From CAZSMK01 sp964608095 (GTDB lineage Bacteria; Sumerlaeota; Sumerlaeia; MWCT01; JAGHBZ01), in assembly GCA_964608095.1 (NCBI GenBank), contig CAZSMK010000077.1, positions 1 through 10,266 on the forward strand: DNA of 10,266 nt. The letters are read 5' to 3'. Numbering within the stretch: the first letter of the stretch is position 1; each line of letters begins with the position of its first letter. Shown here piece after piece: positions 1 to 7,249 of this stretch. The notes beneath the pieces are model-generated. The model was not told where the DNA came from and searched no databases. It worked only from the letters and a program-made list of their open reading frames with translations. The translations under genes and the position numbers were made by a program.

Positions 1-462
1 TCAAACAGCAACTGCTCTCAGCACTCCGGGCTCATTGTTCCGACGACTACATGCCACACAACACACCCCTCCCCACCGACACCCGCTAATTTGAATTCAG
101 ACGTCATCGTTCTTCCTTCATCTCGCATTATTAAGCCGGCGTACCTAAGCCTGTCAAACATCGGCAATCAGTTTCCCGCATCAAGAACTGATAACATTAT
201 TTTATCGCATTTTTTCTTGACGTTACCGAGGACAAGGCATATATTTAAATTGAGTTTTTCGTTCCGGAAATTATGAAAGGAAATGGCGAGACAATAACAG
301 GAATTTTCTTGTAATCGAGGTGGGCTGTTCATATTAGATTAGTGTAAGAAAGAAAAAAAACTCGTCTTTTGTGTTTATTTTTATTTTGGTCTCCTTGGGC
401 AATGAGTAAGGGCATTGTGTCACTACGTAAGAATGCTCGATTACTGTATAAGGAGGCTTAAA
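1..462. other. Left-edge non-coding stretch and leader of the repeat protein
   Basis: I see no convincing gene here. One frame is open from base 3 to a TAA at 87-89 (28 codons) and could be the C-terminus of a gene entering from the left, but it is too short to judge. Another frame is open from the edge to a TGA at 274-276, but its translation is low in quality and has no ribosome binding site. From about 180 the stretch is A+T-rich with homopolymer runs (A8 near 353-360), as expected of a promoter and leader region. It ends in a perfect Shine-Dalgarno for the gene starting at 463. Confidence 0.6.
309..337 (+). promoter_or_regulatory. Candidate sigma-70 type promoter for the RCC1-repeat gene
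   Basis: TTGTAA at 309-314 and TATTAG at 332-337 are separated by 17 bases, and each matches four of six consensus positions. Transcription from here would give a leader of about 115 bases before the ATG at 463. The hexamers are weak and the region is A+T-rich, so this is only the best-spaced pair visible, not a firm call. Confidence 0.25.
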
Positions 463-3210
463 ATGTCTATTAAAAGAACATCAAATGTAGGAACTGTTTT
501 ATGTGTGGTTTTATTTTGCTATTATGCGTCCCTCATTATGGCAGGATCAAACGTCTCCTCCACGTACCAGCCGATCTCTTTCCATCAGATAAAATCACTT
601 CAATATGACGACCCATTTACCACACCGATGGTCGCAGCAGGCGAGCTTCACACGGTAGGGCTAAAATCCGACGGCACCGTCGTTGCTTTAGGATGGAACG
701 ACTCTGGTCAATGCGAGGTGAGTGGCTGGAGCGACATCGTGCAGGTCGCAGCAGGCGCGCATCACACAGTTGGCTTAAGAACCGACGGCACCGCGGTCGC
801 GGTGGGCTCAAATAATTATGGTCAGTGCGATATAGAGAGCTGGAGCGACATCGTGCAGGTCGCGGCAGCCGGGCCTCACACCGTAGGGGTAAAAGCCGAT
901 GGTTCCGTCGTCGCGGTGGGCTCAAATCATCATGGTCAGTGCGATATAGGGAGCTGGAGCGACATCGTGCAGGTCTCAGCAGGCACAAGACATACGGTAG
1001 GTTTAAAAAACAACGGCACGGTAGTCGCGGTGGGAGACAACAATGATGGTCAGTGCGATATTGAGAGCTGGAGCGACATCGTGCAGATCTCAGCAGGCGA
1101 TCTTCATACCGTAGGGCTAAAAGCCGACGGCTCTGTCGTCGCAGTGGGATACAACGAGCATGGACGGTGCGACGTCACTGACTGGAAAGACATTGTGGAG
1201 GTCGCGGCAGGCACTTATCACACCGTAGGGCTGAAATCCGACAGCTCCGTCGTCGCAGTAGGATTTAACATAACTAATCAGTGCGATGTAGGGAGCTGGA
1301 ACGACATCATACAGGTCGCAGCAGGCGGGTATCACACCGTAGGGCTAAAAGCCGACGGCTCCGTCATCGAGGTAGGACCTAACACCTATGGTCAGTGCGA
1401 CGTCAGTGGCTGGAGCGACATCGTGCAGGTCGCCGCCGGCTGGCGTCACACGGTAGGGGTGAAAGCCGACGGCTCCGTCGTCGCAGTGGGACATGACCGC
1501 TATGGTCAGTGCGACGTGAGTGATTGGAGCAACATCGTGCAGGTCTCAGCAGGCCAGGTGCACACGGTAGGGGTGAAATCCGACGGCTTCGTCGTCGCAA
1601 TGGGATATAACCCTGATGGTGAGTGCGATGTGAGTGAATGGAGCGACATCGTGCAGGGTGCGGCAGCCCCGACGTACACGGTAGGGCTGGAATCCAACGG
1701 TACCGTCGTCGCGGTGGGATCACACTCCTATGGTGCGTGCGACGTCGGTGGCTGGAGCGACATCGTGCAGGTCGCAGCAGGCTATTATCACACCGTAGGG
1801 CTTAAATCCGACGGCTCCGTCGTCGCGGTGGGATATAACAGCTCTGGTCAGTGCGACGTGAGTGAGTGGAGCAATATAAAGCAAGTCGCGGCGGGCGGGC
1901 GTCACACCTTAGGATTAAAAACCGATGGCTCCGTCGTCGCGGTAGGATTGAACAACTCTGGGCAGTGTGACGTCAGTGGTTGGAGCGACATCGTGCAGGT
2001 CGCAACAGGTCGAGACATCCTCGGTTATACGCACACCGTGGGTCTCAAATCCGACGGCTCCGTCGTCGCAGTAGGAATAAACTTCTACGGCGAGTGCAAC
2101 ATCAGTGACTGGAGCGACATTGTTGAGGTTGCAGCAGGTAGTGGATACACAATAGGTCTAAAATCCGACGGCTCCGTGGTTGCTGCTGGCTATGAAATAG
2201 AACTTGCGAAATGGAACTTAATGCCGACACCAGTTGCACATTATACTTTCGATAGCGATACAGAGGGATGGACGTTTCTCGGAGCGGTTCCGCCTTATGC
2301 TTCTCCCGTTTCAAGTTATGAACCCGGACGTCTGGGTTTATCACCGCAGGCTTCGGACTACGCCTTCGCTTACCTGGAGAGTCCGGATGTGCAAATAGCC
2401 GATGGAAAACTGTATAGGGCAACATGGGTGGTAGATAGTGATGCGACAGACCCGGACGAGACTGTCCAGTTTCGTCTCAGAATCAATCAGAAAGGCTCAT
2501 GGCAGGCATGGGATAGGATAGTGAATAGCAACAAATCGCAGAGTCCGCCGCCTGCGAAATCCTATGATATTGTCCTGGCGCCTGCTGTTGCCGGGACAGA
2601 CGATGCAAATCTCGTGTTCTCATTCGATCTCTTGAGTTTCGACCCTGAAGACGACCTCTATTCATGGGTATTCCTTGATGAGCTGATAGTGGAAGAGACG
2701 CATGTTACGACGCAGTCAGAAATCCTGTCGTATGATTTCGCCACTGACACAGAAGGCTGGACATTCGTGGGTACAGTTCCACCTTATGACATTCCGACCT
2801 CAGGGACAGCGCCCGGTGAGATCGGGATATCACCTGATGGTTCAAGCAACTGTTTCTCATCATGGCAAAGTCCCGACGTTTTAATCACAGACGGTACGTA
2901 CTACAGATTATGGTGGACGGCGAAAAGCACGGCGGTAGACGCGGATGAGACGGTGCAATTCAGGCTGAGATGCAACCAGAAGGGTTCGTGGCAGGCGTGG
3001 GATCGCGTGGTGAACAGCATGATGGCAAGCGCGCCGGCTGCAGGTTCGCCGAAAGACTATCAGCTCTTCTTCGATCCTGATGTTACCGATACGGATGATA
3101 ACGTTGCCGTCTTTTCCTTCGACCTGATGAGTTTTGACTGGCTCGACAACGTCGACTCGTGGATCTCGCTCGATAGCCTCGTGATGGAGGAAATTACCCT
3201 GTCGCCATAA
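463..3210 (+). CDS. Secreted RCC1-repeat (predicted beta-propeller) protein with two homologous C-terminal modules
   Basis: This is a 915-residue predicted exported protein. The start is set by AAGGAGG at 450-456, six bases before the ATG at 463; the frame is open upstream to 415, but no such site lies there. Residues 1-27 form a signal peptide: basic SIKR, a hydrophobic core, and likely cleavage after LIMA. Residues 57-588 are fourteen RCC1-type repeats with consensus near VAAG-x2-HTVGLKSDGSVVAVG, then N-x2-GQCDVS-x-WSDIVQ. RCC1 repeats are known to build seven-bladed propellers, so fourteen could form two; that is inference. Residues 591-745 and 753-915 are two copies of one module, sharing DTEGWTF, SPDV, DETVQFRLR, NQKGSWQAWDR and VFSFDL-x-SFD. 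They resemble jelly-roll binding modules in texture, but I cannot name a family. There is no sortase motif or membrane anchor. The function is unknown; surface binding or adhesion is plausible. Confidence 0.9.
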   Translation: MSIKRTSNVGTVLCVVLFCYYASLIMAGSNVSSTYQPISFHQIKSLQYDDPFTTPMVAAGELHTVGLKSDGTVVALGWNDSGQCEVSGWSDIVQVAAGAHHTVGLRTDGTAVAVGSNNYGQCDIESWSDIVQVAAAGPHTVGVKADGSVVAVGSNHHGQCDIGSWSDIVQVSAGTRHTVGLKNNGTVVAVGDNNDGQCDIESWSDIVQISAGDLHTVGLKADGSVVAVGYNEHGRCDVTDWKDIVEVAAGTYHTVGLKSDSSVVAVGFNITNQCDVGSWNDIIQVAAGGYHTVGLKADGSVIEVGPNTYGQCDVSGWSDIVQVAAGWRHTVGVKADGSVVAVGHDRYGQCDVSDWSNIVQVSAGQVHTVGVKSDGFVVAMGYNPDGECDVSEWSDIVQGAAAPTYTVGLESNGTVVAVGSHSYGACDVGGWSDIVQVAAGYYHTVGLKSDGSVVAVGYNSSGQCDVSEWSNIKQVAAGGRHTLGLKTDGSVVAVGLNNSGQCDVSGWSDIVQVATGRDILGYTHTVGLKSDGSVVAVGINFYGECNISDWSDIVEVAAGSGYTIGLKSDGSVVAAGYEIELAKWNLMPTPVAHYTFDSDTEGWTFLGAVPPYASPVSSYEPGRLGLSPQASDYAFAYLESPDVQIADGKLYRATWVVDSDATDPDETVQFRLRINQKGSWQAWDRIVNSNKSQSPPPAKSYDIVLAPAVAGTDDANLVFSFDLLSFDPEDDLYSWVFLDELIVEETHVTTQSEILSYDFATDTEGWTFVGTVPPYDIPTSGTAPGEIGISPDGSSNCFSSWQSPDVLITDGTYYRLWWTAKSTAVDADETVQFRLRCNQKGSWQAWDRVVNSMMASAPAAGSPKDYQLFFDPDVTDTDDNVAVFSFDLMSFDWLDNVDSWISLDSLVMEEITLSP
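631..2226 (+). repeat. Tandem 114-bp repeats inside the RCC1-type gene (14 units)
   Basis: Units begin every 114 bases from 631 and encode 38 residues each. Twelve are exact in length, unit 13 (from 1999) carries five extra residues (129 bases), and unit 14 (from 2128) is partial and loses the GQCD part. The DNA is strongly conserved between units: the stretch encoding WSDIVQV (tggagcgacatcgtgcaggt) recurs almost unchanged in most of them, for example at 841 and 955. Such similarity favours slippage or recombination between units. Confidence 0.93.
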
Positions 3211-3305
3211 ATGCATATCTGAACCTCAACCTGAGAGGTCAGACGATCAGGAATGCATTCAAGTACCTAAACGACGGCGAGGACTGCAAGGACATAAACG
3301 ATTGA
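3192..3305 (+). pseudogene. Out-of-frame coding-like tail after the repeat protein
   Basis: In the frame one base back (-1) from the RCC1-type gene, codons run open from 3177 to a TGA at 3303-3305. From about 3192 they read like ordinary protein: NYPVAINAYLNLNLRG, then QTIRNAFKYLNDGEDCKDIND. No start codon or ribosome binding site precedes it, and a TAG lies at 3174-3176, so it is not an independent gene. It may be an ancestral C-terminus cut off by a frameshift near 3190-3205, or the remnant of a neighbouring gene. I do not recognise the peptide. Chance is possible, given only about 38 codons. Confidence 0.3.
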
Positions 3306-3462
3306 ATGAGCAGCAGTAACTGAAAGAACCTGTCGACTAATTCCGTGGTCGAATTTGTGCTCGAAATTTAATTGTCGGATAGCCTCTCTGACCACAAATT
3401 ACGGTACGTTACGTACACACGGATATCAGGGTTCACTGTTCGGGGGATTTATCTGATCTCGT

Positions 3463-4410
3463 TTATTCGAGTTCTCTACAGATAGTATCGATCCATTCGA
3501 TGGTGCCGGCATGATAGGTTTTAACTGAACGATCGATCTGTTTGATAAGGCTTGAGAGTACTTTCCCGGGACCTGCCTCGATGAAACATTTATACCCCAT
3601 GTTGATCATTTTTTGAATAGATTCAACCCACCGGACACAATTCGTAAGTTGTCGAACGAGTGAATCACGGATGTCATCAGCATTATTAATGATCATGGCG
3701 TCCACATTGTTGATAAAAGGGATGCATGCATCGCGAAATTCTTCTTGAGCCAAAAACTCACGAAATTCATCCACTGCATAATTCATCAACTTTGAATGAA
3801 ACGCGGCGGATACCTTCAGCGGAATAACGCGTTTTGCACCCTGTTCCTGAGCAAGTTTCATTGCGGCGTCAACTGCATCGCGGGCTCCTGATATGACGAT
3901 CTGTTGGGGAGAGTTATAATTCGCCGGGTTAACCGTCTGTCCGGTTTCCTGACGAGCGACGAAGCATATTTGTTCAAGAGCAGTGCTATCCAGTCCAATA
4001 ACTGCAGCCATGGAGCCGGGATTTTTTGTGTCCGCTTCCTGCATCAGCTCGCCGCGTTTTCGTACCAGACGAAGTCCCGTTACAAAATCATACACCCCTG
4101 CTGCATAAAGAGCGGCATATTCTCCCAGACTGTGACCGGTGACGATTGAAGGAACAAGTCCTCTCTCCTTGAGTAATTCATAGGAGACCACGCTACACAC
4201 GTAGAGGGCAGGTTGGGTGTTACTCGTTCGTGTAAGTTCCGATTCCGGACCCTCGAAGCAGAGTTTCGAAAGCGAGAAGCCAAGTAGTTCATCCGCCTGG
4301 TGAAAAAACCTACGGGCGAGCTCGTTTTGTTCGTAGAGGTCTTGTCCCATGCCTTCAAACTGGGAACCTTGTCCGGGGAATACAAACGCTATTTTCTTAG
4401 TGTCGACCAT
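3463..4410 (-). CDS. fabD: Malonyl-CoA:ACP transacylase
   Basis: FabD moves malonyl from coenzyme A to acyl carrier protein in the cytosol, supplying the extender unit of type II fatty acid synthesis. The 315-residue product has the full active site: GQGSQ at 13-17, the nucleophile Ser94 in GHSLGE, Arg119 in the RKRGELMQ segment, and catalytic His205 in AFHSKLM. A GPGKVL motif lies near the C-terminus. The ATG at 4410 is chosen because it gives the family's usual short N-terminus before KKIAFVFPGQGSQ. An in-frame ATG at 4431 and TTG at 4440 would overlap the plsX stop (4424-4426), and none of the three has a strong Shine-Dalgarno, so translation is probably coupled to plsX. It is the last gene of the minus-strand run; fabG and acpP, its usual followers, are absent. 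Confidence 0.95.
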   Translation of the reverse strand: MVDTKKIAFVFPGQGSQFEGMGQDLYEQNELARRFFHQADELLGFSLSKLCFEGPESELTRTSNTQPALYVCSVVSYELLKERGLVPSIVTGHSLGEYAALYAAGVYDFVTGLRLVRKRGELMQEADTKNPGSMAAVIGLDSTALEQICFVARQETGQTVNPANYNSPQQIVISGARDAVDAAMKLAQEQGAKRVIPLKVSAAFHSKLMNYAVDEFREFLAQEEFRDACIPFINNVDAMIINNADDIRDSLVRQLTNCVRWVESIQKMINMGYKCFIEAGPGKVLSSLIKQIDRSVKTYHAGTIEWIDTICRELE

Positions 4411-4423
4411 GGAAAGAAAAACA

Positions 4424-5458
4424 TCACCCATTATTGACAAAATACGATGGAGTAAGGCTGCAAAGATTTTCCATAGCTTCCCTGATATGGCGAGTTATAT
4501 CATGGTCTACAAGTTCACACGCAACTTTGATGGCATTCTTAATGGCGGTTGGGTTGGATTCGCCGTGTGAAATAATGGCTATGCCTTCCACGCCGAGAAG
4601 TGGTGCGCCGCCATATTCAGCATAATGCAGACGACTGGTGAGTTCATGAAAAACGGTTGATATATGCGAGGTTCCCTCCACTTGCGTATCCTTTTGGGAC
4701 ATGACTTCAAAGAAATTAGACATGACCAATTCAGAGGCGGCTTCACCGAACTTGAGCAAAATATTCCCGATAAAGCCGTCACAGACGACAACGTCGAAAT
4801 CGCCGCTCAAAATATCCCTGCCCTCGACATTGCCCTTGAAGTTTATAGGTGCATTCTGGAGCAAACGTTGTGCCTGAAACGTCAGCTTATTCCCTTTGCT
4901 CATTTCTTCACCGATCGATATCAGTCCCACGCGCGGAGTAGCTCGTTCAAGTATCTTCTGGGCATAGACTGAGCCCATGATGGCAAACTCGAGGAGATGT
5001 TCAGGTTTACAATCTACATTTGCCCCTGCGTCAATTAAAAGCACCGGTTCTTTATGCGTGGGCAGAAAAGTAGCAACCGCGGGGCGTTTTATACCGCGTA
5101 TGGTTCGCCAGTTGGTGAGGGTATGAGCGAGTGTAGCGCCGGTGTTTCCCGCGGAGACCATCCCATCGCAGGCGCCTTCCTGAACCTTACGTACGGCAAC
5201 GGCGAGAGATGAATTTCTTTTTCGCAATGAATCCTTAGGGCTCTCTTCCATGCTCACCACTTCGGGGGCATCTACAATAGTCATCTGTTGAAGCGACGCA
5301 TAGTGTGCCTTGACAATTTTAGTCAGTACGGCTTTTTTCCCCACAAGAGCAATTTGTATACTGGGATTGGCATCAATGGCAAGTTTGGCGCCTTCAATCA
5401 ATACCTCGGGTCCGCAATCCCCACCCATTGCATCAAGGGCTATTCGTATTTTGCTCAT
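4424..5458 (-). CDS. plsX: Phosphate acyltransferase PlsX
   Basis: PlsX converts acyl-ACP and phosphate to acyl-phosphate, the acyl donor for the glycerol-3-phosphate acyltransferase PlsY, and so links fatty acid synthesis to phospholipid synthesis. It is a peripheral membrane enzyme. The 344-residue length is normal for the family. Hallmarks are the N-terminal IRIALDAMGGDCGPEV, the SAGNTGA motif near residue 105, VDCKPEHL, and the C-terminal GVEGIAIISHGESN. The ATG at 5458 is preceded by AGGA about eight bases upstream. It lies 21 bases after rpmF and directly before fabD. In many bacteria fabH sits between plsX and fabD; here it does not. Confidence 0.96.
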   Translation of the reverse strand: MSKIRIALDAMGGDCGPEVLIEGAKLAIDANPSIQIALVGKKAVLTKIVKAHYASLQQMTIVDAPEVVSMEESPKDSLRKRNSSLAVAVRKVQEGACDGMVSAGNTGATLAHTLTNWRTIRGIKRPAVATFLPTHKEPVLLIDAGANVDCKPEHLLEFAIMGSVYAQKILERATPRVGLISIGEEMSKGNKLTFQAQRLLQNAPINFKGNVEGRDILSGDFDVVVCDGFIGNILLKFGEAASELVMSNFFEVMSQKDTQVEGTSHISTVFHELTSRLHYAEYGGAPLLGVEGIAIISHGESNPTAIKNAIKVACELVDHDITRHIREAMENLCSLTPSYFVNNG

Positions 5459-5479
5459 ATATGGTTCCTGTTGTTGTAG

Positions 5480-5671
5480 TTACTTCTTGGTAACAATTAC
5501 GTGGTATTCTGCCCCTTTGTATTCACCACAATACGGGCATACCCGATGGGGCATTATGAGTTGCCCACATTTGGGATTCGGACAAACGGTCAGACTTTTC
5601 GCCTCTAACTTATGGTGATTTCTGCGTTTATTCCGCCGGGTTTTCGATAGTTTTCTTCTGGGTAATGCCAT
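5480..5671 (-). CDS. rpmF: 50S ribosomal protein L32
   Basis: This is a small 63-residue protein of the large ribosomal subunit. The N-terminus MALPRRKLSKTRRNKRR is the typical basic tail that threads into rRNA, and the C-terminal half is a zinc ribbon: Cys30, Cys35, Cys45 and Cys48, with HRVCPYCG intact. The first pair is spaced C-x4-C (CPNPKC) rather than the C-x2-C I would expect of a cysteine-bearing L32. The ATG at 5671 follows AGAGGA with normal spacing. The order yceD-rpmF-plsX is one of the most conserved small clusters in bacteria. Confidence 0.96.
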   Translation of the reverse strand: MALPRRKLSKTRRNKRRNHHKLEAKSLTVCPNPKCGQLIMPHRVCPYCGEYKGAEYHVIVTKK

Positions 5672-5709
5672 TAGTTCGTTCCTCTCTTACTTCACAAAAA
5701 TAGATGATG

Positions 5710-5740
5710 ATTGTACCAATCCTTGTCTGAGAAAAGTCAA
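5710..5740 (-). promoter_or_regulatory. Candidate extended -10 promoter for rpmF-plsX-fabD
   Basis: On the minus strand TTGACT (5740-5735) is followed after 19 bases by TACAAT (5715-5710), with the extended element TGG directly before the -10 hexamer. It lies in the 79-base gap between yceD and rpmF, about 40 bases before the rpmF start, so it could drive rpmF, plsX and fabD separately from yceD. The spacer is longer than the ideal 17, which the extended -10 could offset. Confidence 0.4.
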
Positions 5741-5750
5741 TATAAAATCG

Positions 5751-6302
5751 TTAAGTTTTGTTTTTTAGTTTAATTTGTTGGAGCTGTTTTTTCCAATCAT
5801 GTTTTGGTATATTTTCTTCTTCTTCTTTCTTTTTCTTGCATGTACACTCGTTTCTGTTTAGATTACCGCCGCAATAGGGACATAAACCTTTGCATGAAGG
5901 GCTACATTTCGGGAGGAAAGGGAGTTCCAGCATGAGTAGTTCACGCAATTCGTTGCGTGGGTCGATAGTCTCACCTTCAAAATAGGTTAAAATTTCTGTT
6001 TCCGGGTCGAATTCACTGGTCGGCTCGATCAACTTCTCATCATTGGAATAGATTAAGTCGACTTTTGCATGAAGGGTAAGATCAAACTCCTCGAGACATC
6101 GTACGCACGCCACCCGTGCGCGTGTCTCGATCCAACCGCTTGCCAGTACATTTTTTCCTACCAGCTTGAAGGTGATCTCGCCCTTAACCGGTTCATTGAA
6201 CATGTATTCTTCGTCCTTCAGATCAAAAAACACGGAAGAATGGTCCAGGAGCAACTGGACATCGTTCTCTTTCAAATCTTGCAAATGTATTTTAATAGTC
6301 AC
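5751..6302 (-). CDS. DUF177/YceD family protein
   Basis: This 183-residue protein belongs to the YceD/DUF177 family, whose gene almost always lies directly upstream of rpmF. The family is linked to large-subunit rRNA processing or accumulation, though its biochemical role is not settled. The sequence shows the core CVRCLEEF motif (Cys66, Cys69) and the LLMLELPFLPKCSPSCKGLCPYCGGNLN region. Six further cysteines (133, 137, 141, 144, 153, 155) suggest a bound metal. The C-terminal tail is lysine- and glutamate-rich. Translation starts at a GTG, supported by AGAAGG seven bases upstream. The gene follows the tRNA-Val by 82 bases on the same strand. Confidence 0.9.
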   Translation of the reverse strand: MTIKIHLQDLKENDVQLLLDHSSVFFDLKDEEYMFNEPVKGEITFKLVGKNVLASGWIETRARVACVRCLEEFDLTLHAKVDLIYSNDEKLIEPTSEFDPETEILTYFEGETIDPRNELRELLMLELPFLPKCSPSCKGLCPYCGGNLNRNECTCKKKKEEEENIPKHDWKKQLQQIKLKNKT

Positions 6303-6384
6303 GGTAAGCCTTCTTTTATTTCTTTCGGGATAAACGGATGAACGAATTTTTTTCTATTTTCCCCGAATTATCACCCCATAAAAA

Positions 6385-6460
6385 TGGTGGGTGATACAGG
6401 GATTGAACCTGTGACCTCCAGCATGTGAGGCTGGCGCTCTGCCAACTGAGCTAATCACCC
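6385..6460 (-). tRNA. tRNA-Val (anticodon CAC)
   Basis: The minus strand gives a full 76-base cloverleaf with encoded CCA. The acceptor stem is GGGTGAT paired with ATCACCC, and discriminator A is followed by CCA. The D-arm is AGCTCAGTTGGCAGAGC. The anticodon arm is CCAGC-CTCACAT-GCTGG with anticodon CAC, reading GUG valine codons. The T-arm is ACAGG-TTCAATC-CCTGT. All stems pair fully. The four bases before the 5' end (TGGT) also pair with ACCA at the 3' end, extending the acceptor helix to eleven pairs in the precursor. Confidence 0.97.
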
Positions 6461-6476
6461 ACCAATACAAAATCTT

Positions 6477-6511
6477 ATTATATTTTCTCATATCCACGAG
6501 GAACGTGTCAA
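6477..6511 (-). promoter_or_regulatory. Candidate promoter of tRNA-Val and the downstream cluster
   Basis: A perfect TATAAT lies on the minus strand at 6482-6477, placing a start site roughly ten bases before the tRNA. A perfect TTGACA lies at 6511-6506, but the spacer between them is 23 bases, well beyond the usual 16-18. The -10 is credible. The -35 may be unused, or may mark an unusual or activator-dependent promoter. Confidence 0.45.
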
Positions 6512-6556
6512 AGATAAAAGTGTCGTTTTTTTTTGTTCAAGGTCTTAAGAAACACA

Positions 6557-7249
6557 TCAGATATTTATGGACTCGCCTATAGAAATTTTGCGCGCCTTAA
6601 AACCCTTTGCCTCACATTGCCGGACGAATTCATCCGGCTCGGCTTTGATCAGGTCAAATGTATTGTAATGCATGGGAAGAGCGAGCCGAGGTTTCAAAAA
6701 TTCCACCGCCTTGACTGCATCTGGAATGTCCATGGTGAAATTGCCACCTATGGGAAGGAACGCCACGTCAAGATCGTTCATTTCACCTATCAGGTTCATA
6801 TCATAGAAAAGGCCTGTGTCGCCTGCGTGATAGATGGTTGTCCCCTCGATCGAGAGTATTATTCCGCACGGATTCCCCGTATACGTAATGGTGTCTTCTT
6901 CAATGACCGCGGAGCCATGAACCGCGATGGTCAGTTTTACTTTTCCAAAGGGAAAGGTAAAAGAGCCGCCGATATGCATAGGATGTACCTTTTCTACACC
7001 CTTTGATTGACAATACATTGCGAGCTCAAAGGGTGCGATCAACGTGGCGTTATTCTTACGTGCGATACTAATTCCGTCGCCCAGGTGATCGCTATGTCCG
7101 TGGGTAAGCATAACCACATCGCAGTTAAGGCTTTCCGGCTTTGTCGTTGCGAGTGGATTTCCGCTCAGAAAGGGATCGATTACGATCGAACTCCCTCCAC
7201 CTGCGATATGGAAACCACTGTGCCCGAGATAGGTGAGCTTAATCGTCAT
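6557..7249 (-). CDS. UPF0173 family metal-dependent hydrolase (metallo-beta-lactamase fold)
   Basis: This 230-residue protein of the UPF0173 (YtkL-like) family is a soluble metallo-beta-lactamase-fold hydrolase, likely binding two metal ions; the substrate of the family is unknown. The N-terminus has LTYLGHSGFHI and VIDPFLSGNP. The metal motif is THGHSDHLGD (His50, His52, Asp54, His55), with further ligands likely at His111, Asp144 in HAGDTG and His194 in MHYNTF. The ATG at 7249 overlaps the last codons of the histidine kinase by 11 bases and has AAAGGAG upstream, so the two are translated from one message and are probably coupled. No terminator follows before the tRNA promoter region. Confidence 0.92.
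   Translation of the reverse strand: MTIKLTYLGHSGFHIAGGGSSIVIDPFLSGNPLATTKPESLNCDVVMLTHGHSDHLGDGISIARKNNATLIAPFELAMYCQSKGVEKVHPMHIGGSFTFPFGKVKLTIAVHGSAVIEEDTITYTGNPCGIILSIEGTTIYHAGDTGLFYDMNLIGEMNDLDVAFLPIGGNFTMDIPDAVKAVEFLKPRLALPMHYNTFDLIKAEPDEFVRQCEAKGFKARKISIGESINI

Noticed and set aside
3..89. Possible C-terminal fragment of a gene entering from the left edge
   Set aside because: Only 28 codons are visible, with no recognisable motif. The frame is open but cannot be told from chance.
617..1905. Several open frames on the minus strand and one on the plus strand across the RCC1 repeats, rich in RRPARCRSS-like text
   Set aside because: They are shadows of the 114-base repeat: the repeat length is a multiple of three, so alternative frames stay open and look repetitive. 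None has a ribosome binding site.
3219..3242. Hairpin ctgaacctc/gaggtcag after the repeat-protein stop
   Set aside because: The stem has a bulge and no T run follows on the plus strand, so I do not call it a terminator. It also lies within the coding-like tail.
6324..6367. TTCGGG/CCCGAA pairing in the leader between tRNA-Val and yceD
   Set aside because: Six pairs around a loop of more than 30 bases with no T run: too weak to call a regulatory structure.
6533..7006. 157-codon plus-strand frame opposite the UPF0173 gene
   Set aside because: It is antisense to a clear conserved hydrolase and is best explained as its shadow.
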